Of a DNA stretch of 33,642 nt, positions 24,686 to 32,434 are shown piece after piece. The DNA lies in the NCBI GenBank assembly GCA_016713365.1, contig JADJPG010000083.1, positions 1 to 33,642 on the forward strand, in the 5' to 3' direction. The stretch's first letter is position 1; the number at the start of each line of letters is the position of its first letter. The stretch is from Verrucomicrobiota bacterium (lineage in GTDB: Bacteria > Verrucomicrobiota > Verrucomicrobiia > Limisphaerales > JADJPG01). The notes under the pieces are model-generated. The model was not told where the DNA came from and did not search any database. It worked only from the letters and a program-made list of their open reading frames with translations. The translations under genes and the position numbers were made by a program.

Positions 24686-25816
24686 TTAGTCACGTTTTGG
24701 CAACAAGACACCTCCCCCACCCATTAGCGGACGGATTTCCGCCGGATCGCGAAAGATCCACCAGCGATTCGTTCCCACGCCACTGAACACCTTTTGGTAA
24801 CGCGGAGCCGACGCTTCTTCACCCGTGACATCGCGGATGAATACCGCCCGAACTTGCTTGGGAAACCGGCGTGCCAGCTGCGCGTAGATCTCTGGATCTT
24901 TTTCGCCGGAATCCCCAACCAACACGAACTGCCGCCGCGGAAACTGTCGCAGCAACGGTTCGATCACCCCCGGCTTGTATTTCTCCGGCGACGCAAGCAT
25001 CGCGGCCGCCGTGCGGTCCTTCAGCCGGAAATCCTTCATGTGAAATGTCCCCGCCGGAAATCCGTTGCTCCGCACAAATTCACTCAGGGGTAGATACAAT
25101 TGCCACGGACTCGCTGAAACGTAGTGGAACACCGCCCCGTGCTCCTCCGCCCATTGGCGATACATCTCTGACATCCCGGGAACCACAGCGAACGGTCGGC
25201 AAAACGTATTCTTCAGCAACGCTTCGCGGTTCAGAACGTCGCTGATCTTGATCGTATCATCGATATCCGACACGACAGACCATCCATCTTCTCCGATGAC
25301 GTGAACCTCCGCGTTTACGATGCGCCCGTCGCTCGCCTCCACGACGAGTGGGATGTTGATTCGTTGGGGACCGGCGAACCACGCCGTCTGGACAAGATTG
25401 GAACTGAGGAATTGCCGAGTGCCGAACCGGCCATTCGCACCGGAACGCCCCATCGCCCATGAGTCGTTGCCCAATCGAACACGAATGGTTTTGCGACGCT
25501 CGTTGTCCACCATGAACAACCGGCTTCGTTCAGCAAAAATCGCTGCTTCGTCCGTCGACATCTCGAACCCGCTCAAACCGAACAATTGCCGCGTAAGGAA
25601 ACTCGTAGCCGCACGCTTCTCCTGCTCGTAGATAATCCCGCTCCATTGAACCTCCCAGCCGCCGGGCGCGCTGCGGGCCAGCGCCGGATAAAGCAAAACG
25701 GTTTCATCCGCGGAGACCGCCGCGCGAAGAGCGGGACACCCGATCAACAGGGCCATCACCACGAGACGCACGAGCGATCTCCTGAAGCTCACCGCGGTTT
25801 CCAAGGCGCGTCTCAT
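24686..25816 (-). CDS. App1-type (DUF2183) phosphatidate phosphatase-like protein
   Basis: 376 residues from ATG 25816, with an N-terminal signal sequence (LVRLVVMALLIGCPALRAAV), so probably exported. The C-terminal half is the App1 catalytic domain of HAD type. DxDxT lies at Asp184-Thr188 in VVSDIDDTIKISDV, YVSASPWQLY carries the Ser of motif II, FRLKD supplies the Lys of motif III, and VLVGDSGEKDPEIY is motif IV. All key residues are present. Yeast App1 removes phosphate from phosphatidic acid. A longer frame from 25861 overlaps the upstream gene and hides the signal. It lies eight bases after a glycolipid-type glycosyltransferase, which supports a membrane-lipid role. Confidence 0.87.
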   Translation of the reverse strand: MRRALETAVSFRRSLVRLVVMALLIGCPALRAAVSADETVLLYPALARSAPGGWEVQWSGIIYEQEKRAATSFLTRQLFGLSGFEMSTDEAAIFAERSRLFMVDNERRKTIRVRLGNDSWAMGRSGANGRFGTRQFLSSNLVQTAWFAGPQRINIPLVVEASDGRIVNAEVHVIGEDGWSVVSDIDDTIKISDVLNREALLKNTFCRPFAVVPGMSEMYRQWAEEHGAVFHYVSASPWQLYLPLSEFVRSNGFPAGTFHMKDFRLKDRTAAAMLASPEKYKPGVIEPLLRQFPRRQFVLVGDSGEKDPEIYAQLARRFPKQVRAVFIRDVTGEEASAPRYQKVFSGVGTNRWWIFRDPAEIRPLMGGGGVLLPKRD

Positions 25817-25824
25817 GCGGAATC

Positions 25825-26949
25825 TCACCTGTTTCCCAGTCGCTGAATAACTTCCCGGCAAACCGACTGCGCGGCCTGCGGTCGGCCGAGACGGCGGGAT
25901 TCATCTCCCATTGCGATCAGCTTCTTGGAGCCAATCAGTTTCTCGATCCGAAACGGCAAATCCTCCACGCGGTTCACCTTCGCCGCAGCGCCGTGTTCCA
26001 GCAAGAAATCGCTATTCGCAGCCTCCTGGCCGGGAATCGGATCGATCACAAACATCGGCCGCCCCATCGCCAGAGCTTCCGAACTCGTCAAGCCACCCGG
26101 CTTGCTGACGACCAAATCCGAAACCGCCATCAGCTCATGCATGTTCGACGCGAAGCCCAGGATGTGCGTCGGATGTTTGCGGTCCATCACTGCCAGCTCC
26201 CGACGCAGCTCCTCATTCCGCCCGCAGACCACCACGAGCTGAAGCGGCGTGGTCACCTTGTTCAACTCCCCGAGAATCTTCGCCACCGGGCCCATTCCGA
26301 ACCCACCGCTCAAAACCAGCAACACCGGAAGATCGTCCCGCAATCCGATCCGCTTACGAACATCAGCGCGATCAATGGACGCGGAAAACTTCGACGCGAT
26401 GGGAATGCCCGTCGCCGCGACCGCATCCGCCTTTGCACCCCGCGCGACCAATCGCGCCTTCGTCTCCTCCGCCGCCACGCAATAGAGATCCACCGACGGT
26501 TCCATCCACAACGCGTGCGCCTCGAAATCCGTCACAATGCTCACCACCATGGGATTGAACCGCAGCTTTGGCTCGTCCTTCAGCTGCCCCAAAATCTCCA
26601 ACGGCATGTAATGCGTACACAACACAACATTCGGGTTGAACTGCTTGAGATGAGCAATGAACTTTTGCGTACGATACTTGGAAACCGACCGGCGAAATTT
26701 CGTCAGTTTGCGAGCCAGGGCCGGATTATCCGTCTTCTTGAACACCATTGCCCACAGCTCCGGCGCATGAGCGATCAGCTTCACGTAGCCCTCGACGTAG
26801 AGCTTTCGATACAGCTTCGGCATGAAATCGAGCACATCGACGCACTCGACAGTGTCGCGCGGACGCAACCCGCGCCATGCCTCTTCGAGCGCTGCGGCAG
26901 CCTGAAGGTGCCCCGCCCCAGCGGTGACCGTGGCAATAAGGATTCGCAT
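25825..26949 (-). CDS. MGDG-synthase/UgtP-like glycosyltransferase (GT28)
   Basis: 374-residue GT-B enzyme resembling monogalactosyldiacylglycerol synthases and processive diacylglycerol glucosyltransferases. The N-terminal MGDG_synth part has the glycine loop TAGAGHLQAAAALEEAW and the stretch VLCTHYMPLEILG, with IVTDFEAHALWMEP. The C-terminal nucleotide-sugar half shows VLLVLSGGFGMGPV and SDLVVSKPGGLTSSEALAMG, followed by PIPGQEAANSDFLLEHGAA, all typical of GT28. ATG 26949 gives the standard N-terminus MRILIATVTAGAGH. It is the first gene of a two-gene unit with the App1-type phosphatase: one enzyme could make diacylglycerol and the other glycosylate it. The sugar used cannot be read. Confidence 0.88.
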   Translation of the reverse strand: MRILIATVTAGAGHLQAAAALEEAWRGLRPRDTVECVDVLDFMPKLYRKLYVEGYVKLIAHAPELWAMVFKKTDNPALARKLTKFRRSVSKYRTQKFIAHLKQFNPNVVLCTHYMPLEILGQLKDEPKLRFNPMVVSIVTDFEAHALWMEPSVDLYCVAAEETKARLVARGAKADAVAATGIPIASKFSASIDRADVRKRIGLRDDLPVLLVLSGGFGMGPVAKILGELNKVTTPLQLVVVCGRNEELRRELAVMDRKHPTHILGFASNMHELMAVSDLVVSKPGGLTSSEALAMGRPMFVIDPIPGQEAANSDFLLEHGAAAKVNRVEDLPFRIEKLIGSKKLIAMGDESRRLGRPQAAQSVCREVIQRLGNR

Positions 26950-27083
26950 GGGATTAGTTAAAGACCTGTCTTGAACACGGGCGCAGCAAACCGGATCTCC
27001 TCTCGCCGTTCAAGCGTACTTCGCACGATGCGTCTGATCGCCGGGGCGATGCGATCCGTCACCGCTGCTGCACCAGGGCGAAT

Positions 27084-28895
27084 CTATTTCCCCGTGGCCG
27101 CCGGCGATTCAATCAGCTTGGGCGCCTCGTACCATTCGCCTCGCAGCCAGTCCGCAATCAGCTGGATGGAATGGGCATCGAGAATCTGCTCCTTCGCGAA
27201 ACCCGGCATGCGATCGTTGCGTTTGCCGTAGAAGCGATCGTGCGTGGGATCGTTGATGATGCTGATCAACCATTCGCGCGAGCCATAGCCGGTCAGGTCG
27301 GGCGCCGAGGCGTCCTCATCCGTTTTGCGGAACTGATGACACTCGGTGCAGCGCATCGTGTCGCCAGCCGCCAGAGTTCGGCCCTCGGCAATGATCGCCG
27401 CATCAGCCTGATCCATGGCGCGCTGTCCTTTTAGACCCGCTTCGGCGGAGACGGCGGCAATCACCTTCCGCAGCTGTTCCTTTTCGTCCGCGCTGTAAGC
27501 CGCAACATCCTTCTTCACAAAGCGGACCATCTTGCCGTCCCGGAACTTCGTTCCGCCAAAGTAATTTGTGCTCGCGACCTTTGCTGGATCGAGCATCCCA
27601 GTCAGCCACTCGCGCGACGCGAAGCCTTTCAAGTCCGGTCCGGATTGAGGATCCTGCGGCACAATCCCCAGACCATCATGGCCATCAAACCGATGACAGC
27701 TCGCGCAGTTCTTCGAGAAGAGTTTCGGTCCCTGCGTGAGCGGATCGTTGCGCAGGAGTTCCACCGCGCCCAATGCCGAAATGCCGGAGGGCGATTGTGC
27801 GAGTTCCTTCACGCGTTGAGCTTCGAACCGAGCCGCTTTGACGCCGGCGAGATACTCTGGATTGCTTCGATCTTCTGCGATCGCCAGCCAGGTCAGCAAC
27901 GCCGCGCCGCCTAGCATCGCCCAGAGGAATCCGAGATTGAACCGGTGACCCAGCTTCCAGTTCCCGATAAACGGCATCGCAAAGATGACCAGCAGCAGGA
28001 CCGTGGGAATGATGATGGCACCCCAGATCTCAGTGCCGCCCGGGAAGTATTTCAGGAATTGAAACAGGAACAGAAAATACCATTCCGGTCGCGCCGCCGA
28101 GTAAGGCTCGGACGGATCCGCAGGCGCCGTGAGTTCCGCTCCACGGGTCTGGATCACGAGAAACAACACCGTCGCCAGAACCGCCAGACACGCCACCGCG
28201 TCCTTGAGAACTTGATCGGGCCAGAACGCCGCGTCCGGACGCATCTTCGGCTCCTTCGCCTTCAAACCATGCCGGCGGAAGAGATAAATATGCACCACGA
28301 GCAGCGCGATGATCGAAGCCGGCAAGACGCCCGCGTGCAGTGCGAAGAACCGCGTGAGGGTGTGATGTCCGTAATCGGCGCCACCAATGATGAGCTTTTG
28401 GAGCTCAGGCCCGATGAACGGCGTAATCGCCGCGATGCTGGTCGCCACCTTCGTCGCCCAGTAACCCTTCTGATCCCACGGCAGCAGGTAGCCGGTGAGT
28501 GACAGCCCCATGACCAGCAGCAGCAGGCCGAGGCCGAACCAGAAATTCATCTCGCGCGGCGCCTTGTATGCACCGTCGATCACCACTTGCATCAAGTGCA
28601 GCACCAGCAGGATGTTCATGGCCTGCGCCGTGTAATGATGCAGCCCGCGGAGGAACCAGCCGCCTGCCATTTCGTACTGGATGTAATAAACGCTCTCCCA
28701 AGCCGTTTGGGAACTGGGGCTGTAGGCCATCCACAGGAACGTTCCCGTGATGAATTGAATCACGAGACAGAAGGTGAGCGTGCTGCCCCATACGTAACGC
28801 CAGCGCGCGCCGCCCGGAACGTTCTCATACAAGGCATGCTTGACGATCGCCTTGTAGCCCGTGCGTTGGTCGAGCCAGTTGAAGAGCGAATTCAT
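27084..28895 (-). CDS. Cytochrome b fused to two c-type haem domains (bc complex)
   Basis: 603-residue core subunit of a cytochrome bc-type quinol oxidising complex. Residues 1-215 form the b6-like half. Its haem ligands are His86/His187 and His100/His202, with 14- and 15-residue spacing; the latter is b6-type. Residues 225-345 are the subunit-IV-like half, with the quinol-site PEWY at 270-273. A 250-residue C-terminal extension then carries two c-haem sites, CASCH (397-401) and CTECH (516-520). The two extension domains share the pattern DLxG(F/Y)xSREWL downstream of each haem site, so they arose by duplication. Candidate Met ligands are in GKMVRF and RMPGF. It overlaps the Rieske gene stop by four bases (ATGA) and is clearly coupled to it. 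The fusion replaces a separate cytochrome c1 or f. Confidence 0.93.
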   Translation of the reverse strand: MNSLFNWLDQRTGYKAIVKHALYENVPGGARWRYVWGSTLTFCLVIQFITGTFLWMAYSPSSQTAWESVYYIQYEMAGGWFLRGLHHYTAQAMNILLVLHLMQVVIDGAYKAPREMNFWFGLGLLLLVMGLSLTGYLLPWDQKGYWATKVATSIAAITPFIGPELQKLIIGGADYGHHTLTRFFALHAGVLPASIIALLVVHIYLFRRHGLKAKEPKMRPDAAFWPDQVLKDAVACLAVLATVLFLVIQTRGAELTAPADPSEPYSAARPEWYFLFLFQFLKYFPGGTEIWGAIIIPTVLLLVIFAMPFIGNWKLGHRFNLGFLWAMLGGAALLTWLAIAEDRSNPEYLAGVKAARFEAQRVKELAQSPSGISALGAVELLRNDPLTQGPKLFSKNCASCHRFDGHDGLGIVPQDPQSGPDLKGFASREWLTGMLDPAKVASTNYFGGTKFRDGKMVRFVKKDVAAYSADEKEQLRKVIAAVSAEAGLKGQRAMDQADAAIIAEGRTLAAGDTMRCTECHQFRKTDEDASAPDLTGYGSREWLISIINDPTHDRFYGKRNDRMPGFAKEQILDAHSIQLIADWLRGEWYEAPKLIESPAATGK

Positions 28896-29440
28896 GACGC
28901 GACAATCTTCTCGTGAATGCCGGCGCGGTAGTTCTCGAACTTGACCAACACCGCACCGTCGGCTTCGACTTTAACCTCCATCGTGTCCAACGGACGCGGG
29001 CTCGGGCTGCTCGCGTCCTTGATGGCGCCATCCAAAGCGAAGCGGCTGTTGTGACACGGGCACAGGTAATTCCTCTGGTCCGGCTGATAATTCACGAAGC
29101 AGCCCGCGTGCGGGCAGACGACGTTGATCGCCTGGACTTCTTTCGGTCCCGTCTTGCGCAGGTACACCGCGCCGACACGCACCTCCGGATACTTGTTCCA
29201 GGCGTCCTGACGTTCTGACACGACGGGGAATTGACGCGGCGTTCCGTCTTCCGGGAGGGAATTAAGCGTTGCCACGCGCAGAAAGCGCCCGGCCTTTGCC
29301 TTGTGCCGCAATGGATCCAGCAACGTGACCAATCCGGCGCCTGCCGGCACCAGCGTCGTTACTGCTCCAATGCCCACCGCGGCCGCTTTGATCAGAAAGT
29401 CGCGCCGACCTGGTTGGGACGAATCGTTTGCTTCGCTCAT
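28892..29440 (-). CDS. Rieske iron-sulfur protein of the bc complex
   Basis: 182 residues. A twin-arginine signal (GRRDFLIKAAAVGIGAV) exports and anchors the folded protein through one helix. The Rieske fold supplies the 2Fe-2S ligands: Cys109 and His111 in CPHAGCF, Cys127 and His130 in CPCHNSRF, with Cys114 and Cys129 able to form the usual disulfide. The spacing matches high-potential Rieske proteins. It is the first gene of a two-gene operon with the cytochrome b-cc fusion. A weak promoter candidate (TTGCCT, 18 bases, CATTAT) lies upstream at 29496-29525. Confidence 0.94.
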   Translation of the reverse strand: MSEANDSSQPGRRDFLIKAAAVGIGAVTTLVPAGAGLVTLLDPLRHKAKAGRFLRVATLNSLPEDGTPRQFPVVSERQDAWNKYPEVRVGAVYLRKTGPKEVQAINVVCPHAGCFVNYQPDQRNYLCPCHNSRFALDGAIKDASSPSPRPLDTMEVKVEADGAVLVKFENYRAGIHEKIVAS

Positions 29441-29495
29441 GCTCCGAAATAAAAGACAGAATTGCCCTCACCAATTTTGGCGTAGAGACAGACGG

Positions 29496-29525
29496 ATAAT
29501 GGTTGAGAACGCTTCAAAAAGGCAA
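29496..29525 (-). promoter_or_regulatory. Weak sigma70-like promoter candidate for the Rieske-cytochrome b operon
   Basis: On the minus strand TTGCCT (29525-29520) and CATTAT (29501-29496) are separated by 18 bases, about 55 bases before the Rieske ATG. Each box differs from consensus at two positions. It is position-plausible but not distinctive in this sequence. Confidence 0.25.
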
Positions 29526-29642
29526 AACGTATTTCCCCGCGAACGGTTGCGACGTGGCGTCCGGAGGACAAATCTCGCGCGCTCCACTCAATCGGGTGAA
29601 AAATTTTTGCAATTTGGAAATCGCTGTCCCACTCTTGCGCCG

Positions 29643-30017
29643 ATGAAGCAACCGCTAGCGCTGCTGCTCTACGAGAAACTTCTGCCCGGTGGCCAGTTGG
29701 TCAACCGGTTGCAGGATCTCGGCTATCGCGTCCAGCCCGTGCCCGGGCCGGCGGATCTGCAATCCACGGCGGAACGCGAGAGGCCCATGCTGGCTTTCAT
29801 CGACCTCGAGCCGCGCTTCGAGGCCTTCTGCGAAGCCATCGCCAATCTTCGCGCGAACAACACGACCAATCACATTCCGGTAATCGCCTTCGCCAGCCAA
29901 CAGAACATCCAGGCCCACGAAAAGGCGCGGCAATCCGGCGCCACGCTGGTCGTCAACGACACCGCGCTTCTGCTTCACCTCAATCAATTCCTGGATCAGG
30001 CGCTGCACGTTGACTGA
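29643..30017 (+). CDS. Receiver-like (pseudo-receiver) single-domain protein
   Basis: 124 residues from ATG 29643 with the alternating beta/alpha layout of a CheY-type receiver. Asp54 in LAFIDLEP sits at the phosphorylation position, IPVIAFAS at the fourth strand ends with Ser, and SGATLVVND at the fifth. The N-terminal acidic pair is replaced by LLLYEK, and the conserved Lys after the fifth strand is missing (VVND). Normal phosphotransfer is therefore unlikely, and it may act as a protein-binding module. A longer open frame from 29301 has no domain character. It lies 38 bases before hemQ on the same strand and is probably cotranscribed. Confidence 0.7.
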   Translation: MKQPLALLLYEKLLPGGQLVNRLQDLGYRVQPVPGPADLQSTAERERPMLAFIDLEPRFEAFCEAIANLRANNTTNHIPVIAFASQQNIQAHEKARQSGATLVVNDTALLLHLNQFLDQALHVD

Positions 30018-30055
30018 CCACCAGCGCCCACGCTGTCCCGACGCACCTCCCCTTT

Positions 30056-30874
30056 ATGACCACCCTTCCGACTGTAAAACTCGACCGCGGCATCCACGTG
30101 ATGCATCTCTTCTACCGCATTGACCGCGTCCGCTGGTCCCAGTTGCCCGCCGGCGAATCCGCCAAGGCGTTAAAGAATCTCGAAACCCTTTGCGCTGCGA
30201 ACGTGGCCGAATCCCACCCGCGCATCGTTTCCTTCGCCAATGTCGGCGGCAAAGCGGACTTCGCCTTCATCCTATACGCGGCGGAACTCGGCCACGTCGG
30301 CCAGATGCACCGCGATCTGGAAGCCTGCTTTCCGCCCGGTGTTCTTCAACCTGTTTACACCTATCTGAGCGTCACGGAACTGAGCGAATACACGTCGACG
30401 GAAGAAGACAACCGCCGGATGCTCACCGAACAGGAGAAGCTGCAGCCGGGAACGGAAGCCTTCGAAAAGCGTTTCGCCGAAATCAGCGCGCGCATGAAGG
30501 AATACGAACATTACCGTCTGTATCCCGAGCTGCCCGACTGGGAAGTGATGTGCTTTTACCCGATGAACAAGCGCCGCATCGGAAACGATAACTGGTACTC
30601 GCTCGACCTGCCCACCCGCAAAAAGCTGATGGGCGGCCACGCCCGCGTCGGCCGCAAATACGCCGGTCGCGTCTCGCAGCTCATCACCGGCTCGACCGGC
30701 GTGGACGACTGGGAATGGGGCGTCACGCTGATGGCGCATCAAGTCGATGCCATCAAGGAGATCGTCTACGAAATGCGCTTCGACGAAGTGAGCGCGCGCT
30801 ACGGCGAGTTCGGAGAATTCTACATCAACCTCCGCCTGCAACCCGCCGCGCTCTGGGCGCACCTGAAGCTGTAG
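30056..30874 (+). CDS. hemQ: HemQ-type coproheme decarboxylase (chlorite-dismutase-like)
   Basis: 272 residues, chlorite dismutase fold. The second half matches HemQ closely: FYPMNKRR with the catalytic Tyr168, the proximal-His motif MGGHARVGRKYAGRV (His195), then ITGSTGVDDWEWGVTL and YEMRFDEVSARYGEFGEFY. The distal Arg typical of true chlorite dismutases is not evident in the expected context, and the YPM motif favours the haem-synthesis enzyme. HemQ oxidatively removes two carboxyls from coproheme III to give haem b in the coproporphyrin-dependent route. Placement beside a bc complex, a haem consumer, fits. It converges with the next gene, leaving five bases between stops. Confidence 0.9.
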   Translation: MTTLPTVKLDRGIHVMHLFYRIDRVRWSQLPAGESAKALKNLETLCAANVAESHPRIVSFANVGGKADFAFILYAAELGHVGQMHRDLEACFPPGVLQPVYTYLSVTELSEYTSTEEDNRRMLTEQEKLQPGTEAFEKRFAEISARMKEYEHYRLYPELPDWEVMCFYPMNKRRIGNDNWYSLDLPTRKKLMGGHARVGRKYAGRVSQLITGSTGVDDWEWGVTLMAHQVDAIKEIVYEMRFDEVSARYGEFGEFYINLRLQPAALWAHLKL

Positions 30875-30879
30875 TTCCG

Positions 30880-31608
30880 CTAAAACAAATTCGGCATCGA
30901 CTGGAGCACCTGCTCCACATTTGCGGCCGTCACGAGCTGGAAGCGGCGCTCGAACTCTTCTTTCCAATCGCCGCTCGCCGGAACGTTGTTGTCCGGCGCG
31001 CCCGGCTTGGGCAGGACGAACGCCACCAGCTTCCCGCTCTTCACCGCCTGCAAAATCGTCGCGCTGTCGGTGATGCTACGAAAGTCTGGCAGCAAGAGCG
31101 CGAACTTCACCGGCGACGCCGGCTTCCACGCTTCACACGCCTCCAGCTCGGCAGGCAATCCGATCAAACTCACCACGACGGGACAATCGGCGTGTTGTTT
31201 GATCGCTTTGTCGAAGGCGTCCGGCGCGACGAGAAAACTTACCGGCGTAGTAGTCTCAATGCCCGTTAACAGCGCGGCGGGATTCTGCTGAGCCTCCGTT
31301 TTCAGTTCGGGAAATTCCACTGCTCCCACCGGGAGCTGAGTTCCCAATCCGTCGCGAATCCCCGCCAACCCAGCCTGCTCCATTTCAGCAATCGCTTTGG
31401 CGACATCGGCTCTCTGCGTAAAGGGATTCGATAGCACTAGCACCCTAGTTCCCGATGGTTGCGAACGCACCAGTTCCTCAGCCAGTCCGCGCGCGGCGAT
31501 TTCGCGAATTCGCAATGTTGTTCCGACGGGATTGTGCTTGGTGAAGAACCAGATACCCCCCGCTGCCAGCAGCAGGAGCAGAAGAATGACAGCCGGCTTT
31601 TGTTGCAT
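30880..31608 (-). CDS. Membrane-anchored extracytoplasmic protein, unknown function
   Basis: 242 residues from ATG 31608: an N-terminal membrane helix (MQQKPAVILLLLLLAAGGIW), then a soluble alpha/beta region. Strands are suggested by TRVLVLSNPF, PVSFLVAP, CPVVVSLIG, VKFALLLPDF and KLVAFVLPKP. The order of strands and helices is reminiscent of a periplasmic-binding-protein or Rossmann-like fold, but I recognise no signature. It follows the pseudopilin gene after 13 bases on the same strand and is likely cotranscribed. A longer frame from 31671 overlaps the pseudopilin gene and hides the signal. Confidence 0.7.
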   Translation of the reverse strand: MQQKPAVILLLLLLAAGGIWFFTKHNPVGTTLRIREIAARGLAEELVRSQPSGTRVLVLSNPFTQRADVAKAIAEMEQAGLAGIRDGLGTQLPVGAVEFPELKTEAQQNPAALLTGIETTTPVSFLVAPDAFDKAIKQHADCPVVVSLIGLPAELEACEAWKPASPVKFALLLPDFRSITDSATILQAVKSGKLVAFVLPKPGAPDNNVPASGDWKEEFERRFQLVTAANVEQVLQSMPNLF

Positions 31609-31621
31609 GGCGCGGGAGGAA

Positions 31622-32314
31622 TCAGAAATAACCGGGCGCGGTGTCCGTGCCGTACTCAGCCGTGATCCCAAGTTCCTCCAGCCGACGGCGATTCAACCCT
31701 TCCGCGTGACCATCGAGGAACAATCCATTTGCCCGGCCAGAGTGCCGTGCGTGAACATTCTTCACGGGACCCGCGGCATTGAACTTGTAATACTGCCGGG
31801 CGGTCCAGCCATCCTGAGCCTGGCTGGTCGTATCCACCACATGAAGGTAGTCCGAAGGGTTCTCCACTTTGTCGAGTACGAGCTCGGGTCGCGTGAGCCA
31901 GTTCAACATGGTTCCACCGAGATACGTGGTCGGCGGATCGCGACGGATGCCGTAGACAAGACGCCAGTCCTGAAACACCACCGGCTTGTAGCTGGGACAG
32001 ACAAACACGTCGCGGGCGGTGAGTGTCGAGTTCGTGCTGAGCACCGTGGCCCAGCTCTCGAACTGCGGCGTGACATGAGGAAAATCCAACAACTGGCGGC
32101 CTTCACTGTCGTCGGCATACATCAGCGTCGCGATGCCAATTTGCTTGAGGTTGTTCAGATCCTGCGCGCTCTTCGCCTTCTCCTTCGCCTTGCTCAGTGC
32201 CGGAAGCAGAAGCCCCGCGAGGATTGCGATGATAGCGATCACCACCAGCAGCTCGATCAGCGTGAACGCCGCCGGCTGCCGGGAGTGCCCTGAAGTAAAT
32301 CCACTCGCTTCCAT
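31622..32314 (-). CDS. Type II secretion-like pseudopilin with H-x9-DG tail
   Basis: 230 residues. The type IV prepilin leader and helix are clear: FTLIELLVVIAIIAILAGLL, followed by LPALSKAKEKAKSAQDLNNL, the usual start of these proteins. The residue before the cleavage site is Ala (RQPAAF) rather than the usual Gly, which prepilin peptidases accept less readily. Near the C-terminus RHSGRANGLFLDGHAEG gives the H-x9-DG motif seen in the very numerous pseudopilin-like proteins of Verrucomicrobiota, Planctomycetota and relatives. Their roles are mostly unknown. It is followed by a membrane-anchored unknown gene and is divergent from the MBOAT gene with about 120 bases between. Confidence 0.88.
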   Translation of the reverse strand: MEASGFTSGHSRQPAAFTLIELLVVIAIIAILAGLLLPALSKAKEKAKSAQDLNNLKQIGIATLMYADDSEGRQLLDFPHVTPQFESWATVLSTNSTLTARDVFVCPSYKPVVFQDWRLVYGIRRDPPTTYLGGTMLNWLTRPELVLDKVENPSDYLHVVDTTSQAQDGWTARQYYKFNAAGPVKNVHARHSGRANGLFLDGHAEGLNRRRLEELGITAEYGTDTAPGYF

Positions 32315-32434
32315 GAGTTTCGTGCCGTTAGACTACCAGAAATTGAAATTGGGTCAAACAACGCCAATTCCACGGCGTTCCCCGGTCAAACGTAACCGGG
32401 GATCCTCTCTGCCGTCTGCGCCCGTCCGCTGACC

